Part shown: positions 48,460 through 58,579 of the stretch, piece by piece
Position numbering within the stretch: the first letter of the stretch is position 1
Layout: every line of letters begins with the position of its first letter
Source of the DNA: Neisseria sp.
GTDB lineage: Bacteria; Pseudomonadota; Gammaproteobacteria; Burkholderiales; Neisseriaceae
Reading direction: 5' to 3'
NCBI RefSeq assembly: GCF_030527965.1
Contig: NZ_JAUMZU010000005.1
Coordinates: 1-64,000 of the forward strand
DNA length: 64,000 nt
Notes under the pieces: generated by a model
The model's input: only the letters and a program-made list of their open reading frames with translations
Told to the model about the DNA's origin: nothing
Database searches by the model: none
Position numbers and translations under genes: made by a program

Positions 48460-49566
48460 TCAGGCGTAATGCCCGGCGCCCAAAATACACGGTTTGCGCG
48501 CGTCGGTGGCATGGTGCGGATTGCCCGGTATGCGGTGAATCCAGCAGGCGGCCAGCCAGCCGAAGGCGGCGGCTTCCAGCCATTGCGGATCAAGCCGCAG
48601 TTCGGCGGTGCTGTGTAAGTGGATGCCGTCGGGCTGCATCAGGTTTTGCAGCGTCTGCATCAATAAGCCGTTGCGTATGCCGCCGCCGCCGGTGTAAACA
48701 TGGCGTGCGTCGGGCGCATATCGGCGTATGGCTTCGGCGATGCTGCGAGCGCTTAATTCGAGCAAGGTGCGCAGCACATCGTTGGGATTTTCGTTGCCTG
48801 TGAGATAGGCTTGCAGCCAGTCTAGCGCGAACAGCTCGCGGCCGGTGCTTTTGGGCGGCGGAAGTTGAAAATAGGGATGAGCCGACAATTTGGCGAGCAA
48901 ATCATTCAATACTTTGCCTTGAGCGGCTTGTTCGCCGTTTCGGTCGTAAGGTTGTTGCCATATGTGGTAAACCCATGCATCCATCAGCATGTTGCCGGGG
49001 CCTGTATCGAAGCCGAAAGCAGGAACTGCTGGCGGTAAAATGCTGATATTGGCAATGCCGCCGATATTGAGCACCACTCGGGTTTCCGATTCGGATTTGA
49101 ACAAGGCTTCATGAAAAGCGGGCACCAGCGGTGCGCCTTGCCCGCCCGCCGCTAAATCGCGGCTGCGGAAATCGCCAATGGTAAAAATGCCGGTTTGTTC
49201 CGCTAGCAGGGGTAGTTCGGCAAGTTGTATGCTGTAGGCCGCTTCGGGGGCATGGCGCACGGTTTGGCCGTGGCAGCCGATGGCGGTAATGGCCGATGGC
49301 GGCAGAGCGGTTTGTGTGAGAAGCCGGCGAACCGTGTCGGCATATAGCAGGCTGAGCTCTTGAGCCAACAGCCTGCTGCGATGCAGCTCGTTTGTTCCGA
49401 CGTTTTGCAAATCGAGCAAAGCTTGTTTCAACAAATTCGGATAAGGAGTGAAGGCATGCGCTTCGGCGGCCTGCCATTGCATGCCTTTCATGCGGATGAG
49501 TACGGCATCGGCACCATCCATGCTGGTGCCGGACATAATGCCGATATAAAGTTGGGTGTCGTTCAT
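48460..49566 (-). CDS. anmK: Anhydro-N-acetylmuramic acid kinase
   Basis: Peptidoglycan recycling: phosphorylates and opens 1,6-anhydro-MurNAc to MurNAc-6-phosphate. 368 aa, family length. GIMSGTSMDGADAVLI at the N-terminus is the ATP-binding loop; GCHGQTVRHAP near 93, VLNIGGIANISIL near 163, GFDTGPGNMLMDAW (catalytic Asp) near 183 and VYTGGGGIRNGLLM near 290 are typical. It is followed by ftsK on the same strand across a DUS hairpin. Confidence 0.96.
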   Translation of the reverse strand: MNDTQLYIGIMSGTSMDGADAVLIRMKGMQWQAAEAHAFTPYPNLLKQALLDLQNVGTNELHRSRLLAQELSLLYADTVRRLLTQTALPPSAITAIGCHGQTVRHAPEAAYSIQLAELPLLAEQTGIFTIGDFRSRDLAAGGQGAPLVPAFHEALFKSESETRVVLNIGGIANISILPPAVPAFGFDTGPGNMLMDAWVYHIWQQPYDRNGEQAAQGKVLNDLLAKLSAHPYFQLPPPKSTGRELFALDWLQAYLTGNENPNDVLRTLLELSARSIAEAIRRYAPDARHVYTGGGGIRNGLLMQTLQNLMQPDGIHLHSTAELRLDPQWLEAAAFGWLAACWIHRIPGNPHHATDARKPCILGAGHYA

Positions 49567-49582
49567 ATTGTCTTGGATTGGA

Positions 49583-49624
49583 ATGCCTGTCTGAAAAAGG
49601 ATAAACCTGTTTTCAGACAGGCAT
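49583..49624. repeat. Inverted DUS pair upstream of anmK
   Basis: AATGCCTGTCTGAAAA and its reverse complement with a loop of about 13 bases, just upstream of the anmK start and downstream of the cytochrome gene terminator. Confidence 0.7.
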
Positions 49625-49637
49625 CAAGTCTGTAAAG

Positions 49638-49662
49638 CAAAAAGCGTACCTTAAAGGTACGC
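49638..49662 (-). terminator. Terminator of the cytochrome c gene
   Basis: On the minus strand AGCGTACC and GGTACGCT form a stem with loop TTTAA, followed by TTTT. A non-DUS intrinsic terminator 20 bp past the cytochrome stop. Confidence 0.75.
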
Positions 49663-49681
49663 TCGTTTATAAATGCAATCA

Positions 49682-50257
49682 TTATTTTTTTGCAGCGGAA
49701 GCACCGGCGTTTGATGCAGCGGCGGAAGCAACGCCTGATGCAGCAGAGGCAGCGCCTGATGCGGCTCCGGAAGCAGCAACGGGTGGTGCTTCGAAATGAC
49801 CGCCGGATTGATTCGCCATATAAGCAATGGCACGTTTCAGCTCGTCATCGGTCAAGTCGCTGGCGCCGCCTTTGGCCGGCATGTTGTTAAAGCCGTGCAA
49901 TGCGTGGTCAAACAAGGTGTCGAAACCTTTTGCAATGCGTGGAGCCCAGTCTGCATTGTGGGTTACTTTGGGTGCTACGGCAACAGAGCTATCGGCCGCA
50001 TGGCATTGGGAACATACTTTTTGGAAGATTTTATCGCCTTGGCGCATACCTACGGGAACGCCGTCGCCCATAGTAATGTTGCCGGTGGGCAGAATACGGG
50101 TGGCGATGGCGGCCTCAGTGGTTTCCCCGACGTCGCCGTAATAGCCGCTGGTGGCCAGCTTGACTAGAAAAAACAAAACTGCCAGAAGGATAACAATGCC
50201 GCTGATCAGAGTAAATGCTGCGGATCCGCGGACACTTTGTTTGGTTGTATGGTTCAT
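49682..50257 (-). CDS. Membrane-anchored monoheme cytochrome c5-like protein
   Basis: 191 aa. An uncleaved N-terminal anchor (about residues 12-34, FTLISGIVILLAVLFFLV) places it on the periplasmic face. One heme motif, CSQCH, is near residue 82, and the axial Met is likely in GFNNMPAKGG near 123. The C-terminal 40 residues are almost only Ala, Ser and Gly (AASGAASGAAS), ending AKK: a low-complexity tail or linker. Neisserial cytochrome c5 has two heme domains, so this could be a truncated or one-domain relative. The start at 50257 is chosen over an upstream ATG because it gives the normal K/R-then-hydrophobic anchor. Confidence 0.85.
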   Translation of the reverse strand: MNHTTKQSVRGSAAFTLISGIVILLAVLFFLVKLATSGYYGDVGETTEAAIATRILPTGNITMGDGVPVGMRQGDKIFQKVCSQCHAADSSVAVAPKVTHNADWAPRIAKGFDTLFDHALHGFNNMPAKGGASDLTDDELKRAIAYMANQSGGHFEAPPVAASGAASGAASAASGVASAAASNAGASAAKK

Positions 50258-50508
50258 GTGGTTTGGCCTCGCCGATGGGTATTGGACGAATAATATTATT
50301 GGTATGTTAAATTGTATTAACAATATTTTGCTGGATTATACTGAATTCAGTTGGGTTTTCCAATCGTTTAAGTTTGGCTTATCTCAAAAAAATCCTAATT
50401 ATTACCTACGGTATCGCACCTGCGCAACGTTTTAAAATCTGGCTTGCAGCGACAGGGGCCAATAAATTTTTGCCAAAATGCCGGTTTTCGGTTAATCTTC
50501 GCCTTTTC

Positions 50509-50584
50509 GTACCCGTAGCTCAGTTGGAAGAGCGTCAGTTTCCGAAGCTGAAGGTCGCTGGTTCGATCCCAGTCGGGTGCGCCA
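50509..50584 (+). tRNA. tRNA-Arg (anticodon CCG)
   Basis: 76-nt cloverleaf. Acceptor GTACCCG pairs with CGGGTGC (one T-G pair); D arm GCTCAGTTGGAAGAGC; anticodon stem-loop TCAGTTTCCGAAGCTGA with CCG; T arm GCTGGTTCGATCCCAGT; discriminator G and encoded CCA. It decodes CGG. Confidence 0.93.
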
Positions 50585-50959
50585 GATTTTCATTGCAAAA
50601 CCCGTTATCCGTTTTTGGATAACGGGTTTTGCCGTTTGGCAGGTAGAAGAGGAGTTTGCAGTGAGGGATAATGATTAATTTGTTTAGCATTTTAATGTGT
50701 TACTGCATATTACAAATTATAAGGCCTTGCTAAAAGCGTGATTTTGCTTGATTTTGTTGATAGTTTGCGTTACCTTACAATTTCTACAATCCTTTTTTAA
50801 ACGCTCAAGCAACTATTTCCAATTGATTGAAGCACTTGGTTGTCGTCGGTTTTTTCCGTGTCGCGTACCCTAAATCGCTGTTCGGAAAACAAGCATTACA
50901 GATGCTGTGGCGAGGCGGATGTTTCCTATTGGTTTACTTGCAGAAATAAAGAGGCAGTC
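50585..50959. other. Leader region between tRNA-Arg and ilvI
   Basis: 375 bp. It contains the tRNA terminator hairpin and then AT-rich sequence. I looked for a leader peptide rich in Leu, Ile or Val codons followed by a terminator before ilvI, and found none convincing. The region has no DUS. Confidence 0.5.
50597..50630 (+). terminator. Terminator of tRNA-Arg
   Basis: AAAACCCGTTATCC and GGATAACGGGTTTT form a perfect 14-bp stem with a short T-rich loop, 12 bp after the tRNA. Confidence 0.85.
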
Positions 50960-52738
50960 ATGCAATTATCAGGTGCACAAATACTCGTGCAGAGTCTTAA
51001 GGCTGAGGGCGTGGAATACGTCTTTGGTTATCCCGGCGGCGCGGTTCTCGAAATTTACGATGCGCTTTATCAGTTAAATAAATTCAAACATATATTAGTT
51101 CGCCACGAGCAAGCGGCGGTGCATGCTGCGGATGCGTATGCGCGTACCAGCGGTAAAGTCGGCGTGGCCTTGGTTACTTCCGGCCCGGGTGCGACCAATG
51201 CTGTTACCGGTATCGCAACGGCTTATTCGGATTCGATTCCGTTAGTGGTGATTACTGGGCAGGTGGGAACCCCTGCGATCGGCACGGATGCCTTCCAAGA
51301 GGTGGATACCGTCGGCATTACCCGACCGTGTGTGAAACACAATTTTTTGGTAACCGATATCAACGAGCTGGCGCCGACCGTTAAAAAGGCGTTCCAGATA
51401 GCTGCCAGCGGCCGCCCAGGCCCTGTTGTGATTGACGTTCCGAAAGATGTTACGCAGGCGATGGCCAAATTCAGCTATCCGCAAGAAGATATTTTCATTC
51501 GTTCTTATCAGCCCGTTAAGCAAGGTCACGCCGGGCAGATTAAAAAAGCGGTGCAGATGTTTGCTTCGGCCAAGCGCCCGCTGGTGTATTTCGGCGGGGG
51601 TATCGTTTTGGGTAATGCGCATCGCGAATTGGTTGAATTCGTGAAGCTGACCGGCGTTCCCTGTACCGGCACACTGATGGGTTTGGGTGCTTATCCGTCT
51701 AGCGATCGTCAGTTTCTCGGCATGTTGGGCATGCACGGCACTTACGAAGCCAATCTGGCGATGCAGGATGCCGATGTAGTGTTGGCAGTCGGTGCGCGTT
51801 TTGACGACCGTGTGATTTCGGTGCCGTCGAAATTCTTTGAAAAAGCCAAAAAAATCATTCATATCGATGTGGATCCTTCCAGCATTGCCAAACGCGTGAA
51901 AGTTGACGTGCCGATTGTGGGTGATGTGAAAAACGTATTGTCTGAAATGATCGGCTTGTGGATGAAGCAAGACATGCTGATCAATACCGGCGCGTTGGAG
52001 AGATGGTGGCAGACGATTGAAGGTTGGCGCGGCCGTAATTGCTTGTGGTTTGACGATGCCGATGAAATTATCAAGCCGCAATATGTGGTACAAAAATTGG
52101 CGGAGGTAACCAATAATTCGGCCATCATCACTTCCGATGTGGGGCAGCATCAGATGTTTGCCGCGCAATATTATCCGTTTGAACGCCCGCGCCAATGGCT
52201 TAATTCTGGCGGTTTGGGCACAATGGGGGTGGGTATTCCTTATGCGATGGGCGCCAAACTGGCTGCGCCCGATCAGGATGTGTTCTGTATTACCGGCGAA
52301 GGCTCGGTGCAGATGAATATCCAAGAGCTTTCAACCTGTTTTCAATACAAGCTGCCGATTAATATCGTTACTTTAAACAACGGCTATCTCGGCATGGTGC
52401 GCCAATGGCAGGAGCTTTATTACAGCAATCGTGAATCGGAAACGTATTTTGATTCGTTGCCGGATTTCGTGAAGCTGGCGGAAGCGTACGGCCATATCGG
52501 TATCCGTGTTGATAAAAAATCGGATGTGGAAGGTGCGTTGCGTGAGGCATTAAAGCAGAAAGAACGTTTGGTTTTCCTCGATTTCATTACCGATAAAAAG
52601 CAAAATGTCTACCCGATGGTAGGCAACGGCAAGGGTTTGGATGAAATGGTGCTGCCGCCGCATATGCGCGAATCGGCCAAGGATTCCGATGTTAACGATG
52701 TGAAAGACCGTGATTACGATACAAGGAGCGTACCATAA
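50960..52738 (+). CDS. ilvI: Acetolactate synthase large subunit
   Basis: ThDP-dependent first common enzyme of valine, leucine and isoleucine synthesis. 592 aa. MQLSGAQILVQSLKAEGV at 50960 is the family start, with AGAGG upstream. Motifs: YVFGYPGGAVLEIYDALY, the catalytic Glu in LVRHEQAAVHAADAYAR near residue 47, and the ThDP-binding ITGEGSVQMNIQELST with NNGYLGMVRQWQ near 445-480. The stop codon TAATG overlaps the ilvH start by one base, so translation is coupled. It begins the ilvI-ilvH cluster. Confidence 0.97.
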   Translation: MQLSGAQILVQSLKAEGVEYVFGYPGGAVLEIYDALYQLNKFKHILVRHEQAAVHAADAYARTSGKVGVALVTSGPGATNAVTGIATAYSDSIPLVVITGQVGTPAIGTDAFQEVDTVGITRPCVKHNFLVTDINELAPTVKKAFQIAASGRPGPVVIDVPKDVTQAMAKFSYPQEDIFIRSYQPVKQGHAGQIKKAVQMFASAKRPLVYFGGGIVLGNAHRELVEFVKLTGVPCTGTLMGLGAYPSSDRQFLGMLGMHGTYEANLAMQDADVVLAVGARFDDRVISVPSKFFEKAKKIIHIDVDPSSIAKRVKVDVPIVGDVKNVLSEMIGLWMKQDMLINTGALERWWQTIEGWRGRNCLWFDDADEIIKPQYVVQKLAEVTNNSAIITSDVGQHQMFAAQYYPFERPRQWLNSGGLGTMGVGIPYAMGAKLAAPDQDVFCITGEGSVQMNIQELSTCFQYKLPINIVTLNNGYLGMVRQWQELYYSNRESETYFDSLPDFVKLAEAYGHIGIRVDKKSDVEGALREALKQKERLVFLDFITDKKQNVYPMVGNGKGLDEMVLPPHMRESAKDSDVNDVKDRDYDTRSVP

Positions 52739-53229
52739 TGCGACATATATTATCTATCCTGATGGAAAACGAATCAGGCGCGATGAGCCGCGTGGTAGGC
52801 TTGTTTTCAGCACGCGATTACAATATCGACTCGCTTGCCGTGGCGGCGACGGAAGACAAAACGCTTTCCCGCATGACCATTGTTACCCATGGCGATGAAA
52901 CTGTTATAGAGCAGATAACCAAGCAGCTGAATAAGCTGGTTGAGGTGGTTAAGGTTGTGGATTTGAACGAAAGCCGTTTTGTCGAGCGTGAACTGATGTT
53001 GGTAAAAGTGCGTGCGTCCGGTAAGGATCGTGATGAATTTTTGCGCTTAACCGAAATCTATCGCGGTTGTGTGGTTGATGTAACGGATAAAACCTACACC
53101 ATCGAAATTACGGGCTCTTCCGGTAAGCTGGATTCGTTTTTGGAAACGGTGGGCAAAACCCAGATTCTGGAAACGGTGCGAACGGGGGCTGCCGGTATTG
53201 GCCGCGGAGAGCGGATTTTAAAAGTTTAA
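52738..53229 (+). CDS. ilvH: Acetolactate synthase small (regulatory) subunit
   Basis: Binds valine and activates the large subunit. 163 aa, with an N-terminal ACT domain (SILMENESGAMSRVVGLF, then YNIDSLAVAATED) and a C-terminal ALS_ss domain (DSFLETVGKTQILETVRTGAAGIGRGER). It overlaps the ilvI stop by one base. Confidence 0.97.
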   Translation: MRHILSILMENESGAMSRVVGLFSARDYNIDSLAVAATEDKTLSRMTIVTHGDETVIEQITKQLNKLVEVVKVVDLNESRFVERELMLVKVRASGKDRDEFLRLTEIYRGCVVDVTDKTYTIEITGSSGKLDSFLETVGKTQILETVRTGAAGIGRGERILKV

Positions 53230-53258
53230 TTTCCTACTCAAAACGTTGATAAAGCTGC

Positions 53259-53305
53259 TTTTCAGACAGGCGTTGACCAAATGATGCGCTATGCCTGTCT
53301 GAAAA
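53259..53305. repeat. Inverted DUS pair between ilvH and the ABM gene
   Basis: TTTTCAGACAGGC and GCCTGTCTGAAAA flank about 20 bases. It may attenuate transcription between ilvH and the next gene. Confidence 0.65.
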
Positions 53306-53365
53306 TGCTTTGTTTACGGTTTAAATCGGAATGATATGTTTCACTAAATTTGAATTTAAGGATAT

Positions 53366-53674
53366 ATGGATATGGACAATATTAAAATTGCTGCAACGAT
53401 TACGGTAAAACCTGAATACCGCCAAACGCTACTGGATGTATTCCGTCAGTTGGTGGTTTCCAGCCGCAGCGAATCGGGCAATGTCCGTTATGATTTGCAT
53501 CAAGACATTCAGAATGAAAACCGTTTTGTCTTTTTTGAAAACTGGAAAAACCAAGCAGCCGTTGACGAGCACGGCGCAACCGCTCACTTTCAGGGTTTCT
53601 TGCAGGCCATTGAAGGCAAAACCGACAGTTTGGATATCGTAATGATGCGCGATGTGTCTGAAAATAAAGATTAA
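53366..53674 (+). CDS. Antibiotic-biosynthesis-monooxygenase (ABM) domain protein between ilvH and ilvC
   Basis: 102 aa, dimeric alpha/beta ABM fold expected. IAATITVKPEYRQTLLDVFRQL, then SGNVRYDLHQD, then FVFFENWKNQAAVDEH and HFQGFL follow the family pattern, including the conserved Asn/Trp and His positions. Such proteins act on quinones, heme or reactive aldehydes; the substrate here is unknown. Start is either 53366 or 53372; AAGGA spacing favours 53372. It lies 37 bp before ilvC and is probably cotranscribed with it. Confidence 0.8.
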   Translation: MDMDNIKIAATITVKPEYRQTLLDVFRQLVVSSRSESGNVRYDLHQDIQNENRFVFFENWKNQAAVDEHGATAHFQGFLQAIEGKTDSLDIVMMRDVSENKD

Positions 53675-53710
53675 TCTCTGAACCTAATTATTATTTTAAG
53701 GAAATTCTAA

Positions 53711-54724
<1,014 letters not shown>

Positions 54725-54746
54725 TCAACGGCCTCTATATTGTAGC

Positions 54747-54778
54747 AATGCCTGTCTGAAAATTTTCAGACAGGCATT
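54747..54778. terminator. Inverted DUS pair after ilvC
   Basis: AATGCCTGTCTGAAAA and its reverse complement with almost no loop, 23 bp past the ilvC stop. Confidence 0.8.
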
Positions 54779-54883
54779 ATTGTTTTCAAGCATCTCGAGC
54801 TTAGCGGCAGCCGTTTAACCTTGCTTTGTGTAGCTTTCGGCTTGTCGCTACTGTGTTGCAACAACGAGCCTGGTAGCCGGGCT

Positions 54884-56023
54884 TTAAGCCGGTTGACGCA
54901 AATGCGGCAGTGTGCTCAAGATGGCAGACAAGCTGGCTTCGCCCAAGCGCAAGGAGCGTTGTCCGTTCCAGCCGAAATCGTCGTCGGGCAGATTGTTGTT
55001 GTCTTTAAACGGCATTTCAAGCGTATAGGCGAGGCAGTGGAAGGTTTCGCCGACGTAGTTGGTGGCCAAAGTCATGTTGGCTTGGCCGGGCTCATCTTTC
55101 GGGTAGCCGAATTCGTCTTGAAAATCGGGGCTGGCAGCTTGGAAGGCTGATTTGAAGCGGGCTTCCAGCTCGGCAATATGCTGATTGTAAGAAGGCACGC
55201 CTTCGGTGCCGGCAACAAATACGTAAGGCAGCGTTTCGTCGCCGTGGATGTCGAGAAACAGATCGACACCGGTTTCTTGCATTTTTTGCCGCACATAATA
55301 AACTTCGGGGCTTTTTTCCGGCGAGGGCGATTGCCATTCGCGGTTAAGATTGGCGCCGGTTGCGTTGGTGCGCAGATTGCCTAGCGCGGAACCGTCGGGG
55401 TTCATATTGGGCACGATATAGAATGTGGCTTGATCGAGCAGGGCTCGGGCAGTTGGGTCTTGCGGGTCGAGCAGGCGTGCCAGCAAGCCTTCGATAAACC
55501 ACTCGGCCATGCTTTCGCCGGGGTGCTGGCGAGCGATAACCCATACTTTCAGATCGCTTTCTACCTGATTGCCGATGGTAAGCAGGTTGATGTCGCGGCC
55601 TTCGGCGGTGCTGCCCAAGTCTTCAATCTGGCATAAACCGCTGCCTTGCGCGTCGCCAAGCAGATTGAGATGTTGTTCGCTGGAATAAGGCTCGAAATAG
55701 GCGTAATAAATGCTGTTGGCGAGCGGGGTATGCTCAATGGTCAGCCTGCCGTTTTCGTAGCGGGTGGGCACGCGAAACCAGTTTTGCCGGTCGTAGGAAG
55801 CGCAGGCTTGATAATCTTGCCAGCCTTCCGGATAGGCACATTGGGCTGCGTTTTCAAAATGCATGGTGCAGGGCGTGTAGGCGGCGCCTTGCAGGCGGAA
55901 ATAAAACCATTGGGCGAAATCGGATGCGTTGTCGGGGCGGATTTCCAGGCGAATATTTGAGGCGTCGGCCAAGTCTTTTACGATGATGGCGCCGGCGTCG
56001 AAACGGGTGCTGATTTTCAACAT
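54884..56023 (-). CDS. M14-family metallocarboxypeptidase (cytosolic carboxypeptidase-like)
   Basis: 379 aa from MLKISTRFDAGAIIV (AGGAAA upstream of 56023); the open frame continues upstream without family sequence. An N-terminal beta-sandwich-like domain (about residues 1-120) precedes the M14 zinc peptidase: RQHPGESMAEW near 170 gives His and Glu zinc ligands, NMNPDGSALGNLRTNATGAN with NLNREW near 210 is the substrate-binding block, DIHGDE near 262 gives the third ligand, and LEMPFKD near 345 carries the catalytic Glu. This is the CCP-like M14 arrangement, and no signal peptide is seen, so it is probably cytosolic. Substrate unknown. Confidence 0.9.
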   Translation of the reverse strand: MLKISTRFDAGAIIVKDLADASNIRLEIRPDNASDFAQWFYFRLQGAAYTPCTMHFENAAQCAYPEGWQDYQACASYDRQNWFRVPTRYENGRLTIEHTPLANSIYYAYFEPYSSEQHLNLLGDAQGSGLCQIEDLGSTAEGRDINLLTIGNQVESDLKVWVIARQHPGESMAEWFIEGLLARLLDPQDPTARALLDQATFYIVPNMNPDGSALGNLRTNATGANLNREWQSPSPEKSPEVYYVRQKMQETGVDLFLDIHGDETLPYVFVAGTEGVPSYNQHIAELEARFKSAFQAASPDFQDEFGYPKDEPGQANMTLATNYVGETFHCLAYTLEMPFKDNNNLPDDDFGWNGQRSLRLGEASLSAILSTLPHLRQPA

Positions 56024-56194
56024 GCTGCTTTCCTGAATCGGCGGTTGGTAAAGGTTGTGCGGAATATTATAGCCGAACCGCCGGTAAACGCATACCGGAT
56101 GGCCGCTGTGTTTGAAAAAGGTTGGGTGGATTCGCCGGTTGCCGCTGCCAGCACGGGGAAAGTCGGGTAGAATAAACCGCATTTTCAGACAGGC

Positions 56195-57145
56195 ATGGCT
56201 ATGGGCGACATTCAATCTTTTTCCAACCGTTTGGGTAAAAACATCAAGCATTATTTGAAATGGGCACGGCGCAACCATATCGAAGCATGGCGTATGTATG
56301 ATCGGGATATTCCGCAATTTCCGTTTGCCATTGATGTGTATGGCGAGCGGATTCATTTGCAAGAATATGATACCGGCTGGCTGATGCAGCCGAAAGAATA
56401 CGAGGCATGGCTTAAAGAGGTGGTGGAAGCGGTGGCTTTTGTTACCGGCTTCCCCGAAACGCACATCCACCTCAAGCGGCGCGAGCGGCAGAAGGGTGTG
56501 CAGCAATACGAGAAAACCGGTTTGGCGGGTGAGGATTTTGTTGTGAGCGAAAACGGCCGCCGATTCTGGGTTAATCTTGATAAATATCTGGATACCGGCC
56601 TTTTTCTCGACCATCGCAATACTCGGGCGAAGGTTGGCGAGATGGCTGCCGGCAAGCGTTTTCTCAATCTTTTTGCCTACACCGGCAGCTTTACCGTATA
56701 TGCCGCCACGGGCGGTGCCGCAGCGAGCGAGACGGTGGATTTATCCAATACTTATTTAGATTGGGCACGGCGCAATTTTGAGTTGAACGGCATGGATGCG
56801 GCGCGGCACCAAATCGTTCGTGCCGATGTGTTTGCTTATCTTCAGACAGGCATTCGTGAAAGCAAACGCTTTGACTTGATTGTGATGGATCCGCCGAGCT
56901 TTTCCAACAGCAAGAAAATGTTGGATATTCTTGATATCCAACGAGATCATGTGCGTTTGATTGACGATGCAATGAAGCTGCTGGCGCCGGACGGCACCTT
57001 GTTTTTTTCCAATAACTTGCGCAGTTTCAAGCTGGACGAAGCGCTGGTGCAACGTTATCAGGTAAAAGACATTTCGCACCAATCTGTGCCGGAAGACTTT
57101 CGCAATAAGAAAATCCATCAATGTTGGGCATTTCGACATGGTTAA
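56195..57145 (+). CDS. Class I SAM-dependent rRNA methyltransferase (RlmK-like)
   Basis: 316 aa, similar to the C-terminal (RlmK) half of E. coli RlmKL, which makes m7G2069 in 23S rRNA. It has SFSNRLGKNIKHYLKWAR, then NHIEAWRMYDRDIP at the N-terminus, YLDTGLFLDHRNTR near 131, the SAM-binding LNLFAYTGSFTVYAA near 160 and the catalytic DPPSFSNSKKM near 230. A stand-alone RlmK-type protein; the exact modified base is inferred. The ATG at 56195 lies inside a DUS (CAGACAGGCATGG), and an ATG at 56201 is an alternative. A second DUS inside the frame encodes YLQTGI, and a third follows its stop. Confidence 0.87.
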   Translation: MAMGDIQSFSNRLGKNIKHYLKWARRNHIEAWRMYDRDIPQFPFAIDVYGERIHLQEYDTGWLMQPKEYEAWLKEVVEAVAFVTGFPETHIHLKRRERQKGVQQYEKTGLAGEDFVVSENGRRFWVNLDKYLDTGLFLDHRNTRAKVGEMAAGKRFLNLFAYTGSFTVYAATGGAAASETVDLSNTYLDWARRNFELNGMDAARHQIVRADVFAYLQTGIRESKRFDLIVMDPPSFSNSKKMLDILDIQRDHVRLIDDAMKLLAPDGTLFFSNNLRSFKLDEALVQRYQVKDISHQSVPEDFRNKKIHQCWAFRHG

Positions 57146-57169
57146 TGCCTGTCTGAAAAGGAGTCGGAT

Positions 57170-57400
57170 ATGAAACCCCCCGTTCTACTCGTCAGCATGT
57201 TTCTGCTTGGCGGCTGCATGTATGCCGAAACGCCATACGGGCGTACGGCAGTGCTGGATTTGCCGGTGCAGCAGCAAACCACGGTTAATAAAACCATTAC
57301 CGTCAACGCGCCGCCGGGCACAACCGTTATTTATAACGACACGCAGCCGGTAGTGAGAGAGCGGCGGTATCCGCGCCGTCCTTACTATTATTATCCCTGA
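57170..57400 (+). CDS. Very small lipoprotein
   Basis: 76 aa with lipobox LGGC (Cys at about residue 16). The mature part has a Gln/Thr/Val-rich stretch and a basic, Tyr/Arg/Pro-rich C-terminus (RRYPRRPYYYYP). A good GGAG ribosome-binding site lies in the tail of the DUS at 57146-57160, and the gene follows the methyltransferase by 24 bp, so they may share a transcript. Function unknown. Confidence 0.65.
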   Translation: MKPPVLLVSMFLLGGCMYAETPYGRTAVLDLPVQQQTTVNKTITVNAPPGTTVIYNDTQPVVRERRYPRRPYYYYP

Positions 57401-57433
57401 GCGAGTTTTTCTAAAAATGAAGAGGGCCGAAAA

Positions 57434-58579
57434 ATGAAAATCGTGATTGCTCCCGATTCTTTTAAAGAAAGCCTGTGTGCGCGGGAAGTTGCCGAGGCGG
57501 TTGAGTGCGGTTTGCGGCATGTCTTGCCTGATGTGGAATACCTGAAGGTGCCGATGGCTGATGGCGGAGAGGGCACGGTAACCGCATTAACCGATGCCAC
57601 CGGCGGGCAGGTGTTGAAAGCGGAGGTAACTGGGCCGCTGGGCGATAAAGTTTCGGCAGCATTCGGTATGTGCGGCGACGGATCTACGGCGGTTATCGAA
57701 ATGGCCGAGGCTTCCGGCCTGCATCATGTGCCTTGGTTAAAACGTAATCCGTTGTTGACCACCAGTTATGGTACCGGCGAACTAATGACCGCGGCTTTGG
57801 ATGCAGGGGCGAAAAAAATCATTTTGGGCATAGGCGGCAGTGCCACTAACGACGGCGGCGCAGGCATGCTGCAGGCGTTGGGTGCACGTTTGACCGATGC
57901 CGAGGGGCAAGAGCTGGGTTTCGGAGGTGGCGTGTTGGCCAAGTTGCACCGCATTGATTTGAGCGGTTTGGATACCCGTTTGAAAAACGTTGTTATTGAA
58001 ACGGCTTGTGATGTTGATAATCCCTTATGCGGCGAGCGTGGTGCTTCGTTTGTGTTCGGCCCGCAAAAAGGCGCGACGCCGGAAATGGCGATGATGCTTG
58101 ATACCGCATTGAAGCATTTTGCGCAGATTGCATGGCGTGATACGGGCTGCGCCATCGCAGACAAGCCCGGGGCAGGAGCCGCCGGCGGAATGGGCGGCGG
58201 CTTGCTGCTGTTGCCGAATGCCTGCCTGAAAGCAGGTGTGCAAATCGTGGCGGAAGCAGTGGGTTTGGCGGAAAAATTGCAAGATGCCGATTGGGTGGTT
58301 ACCGGAGAAGGGCGGATGGACGGGCAAAGCGTTCGTGGAAAAACGCCTGTCGGCGTAGCGAAAACGGCCAAACGGTTCGGCAAACCGGTGGTGGCACTGG
58401 TGGGCAGTCTGGGGGAGGGTTACGAAGCGGTGTATGATGAGGGTATCGATGCGGTGTTTCCCATTATCCGTAGTGTAGGCGATTTGGAAGAAACGCTGGT
58501 GCAAGCCCGAGAAAATTTGATTTCCGCCGCGCAAAACGTAGCAAGGCTTTATTTGTTGGCAAAAGGAGAAAGACCATGA
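57434..58579 (+). CDS. glxK: Glycerate 2-kinase
   Basis: GarK/GlxK-type glycerate kinase of 381 aa, which phosphorylates glycerate to 2-phosphoglycerate. It shows APDSFKESLCAREVAEAVE at the N-terminus, VPMADGGEGTVTAL near 38, GIGGSATNDGGAGMLQALG near 131, and VVTGEGRMDGQSVRGKTPVGVA near 290. The preference between D-glycerate routes is not evident. Its stop overlaps the next start (ATGA), so it forms an operon with the OsmC-like gene. Confidence 0.93.
   Translation: MKIVIAPDSFKESLCAREVAEAVECGLRHVLPDVEYLKVPMADGGEGTVTALTDATGGQVLKAEVTGPLGDKVSAAFGMCGDGSTAVIEMAEASGLHHVPWLKRNPLLTTSYGTGELMTAALDAGAKKIILGIGGSATNDGGAGMLQALGARLTDAEGQELGFGGGVLAKLHRIDLSGLDTRLKNVVIETACDVDNPLCGERGASFVFGPQKGATPEMAMMLDTALKHFAQIAWRDTGCAIADKPGAGAAGGMGGGLLLLPNACLKAGVQIVAEAVGLAEKLQDADWVVTGEGRMDGQSVRGKTPVGVAKTAKRFGKPVVALVGSLGEGYEAVYDEGIDAVFPIIRSVGDLEETLVQARENLISAAQNVARLYLLAKGERP

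Noticed and set aside
50640-50959. Attenuator leader peptide for ilvI
   Set aside because: No short frame rich in Leu, Ile or Val codons followed by a terminator was found.
51242-52324. 360-aa minus-strand frame opposite ilvI
   Set aside because: Shadow of a strongly supported gene; composition rich in His, Arg and Asn.
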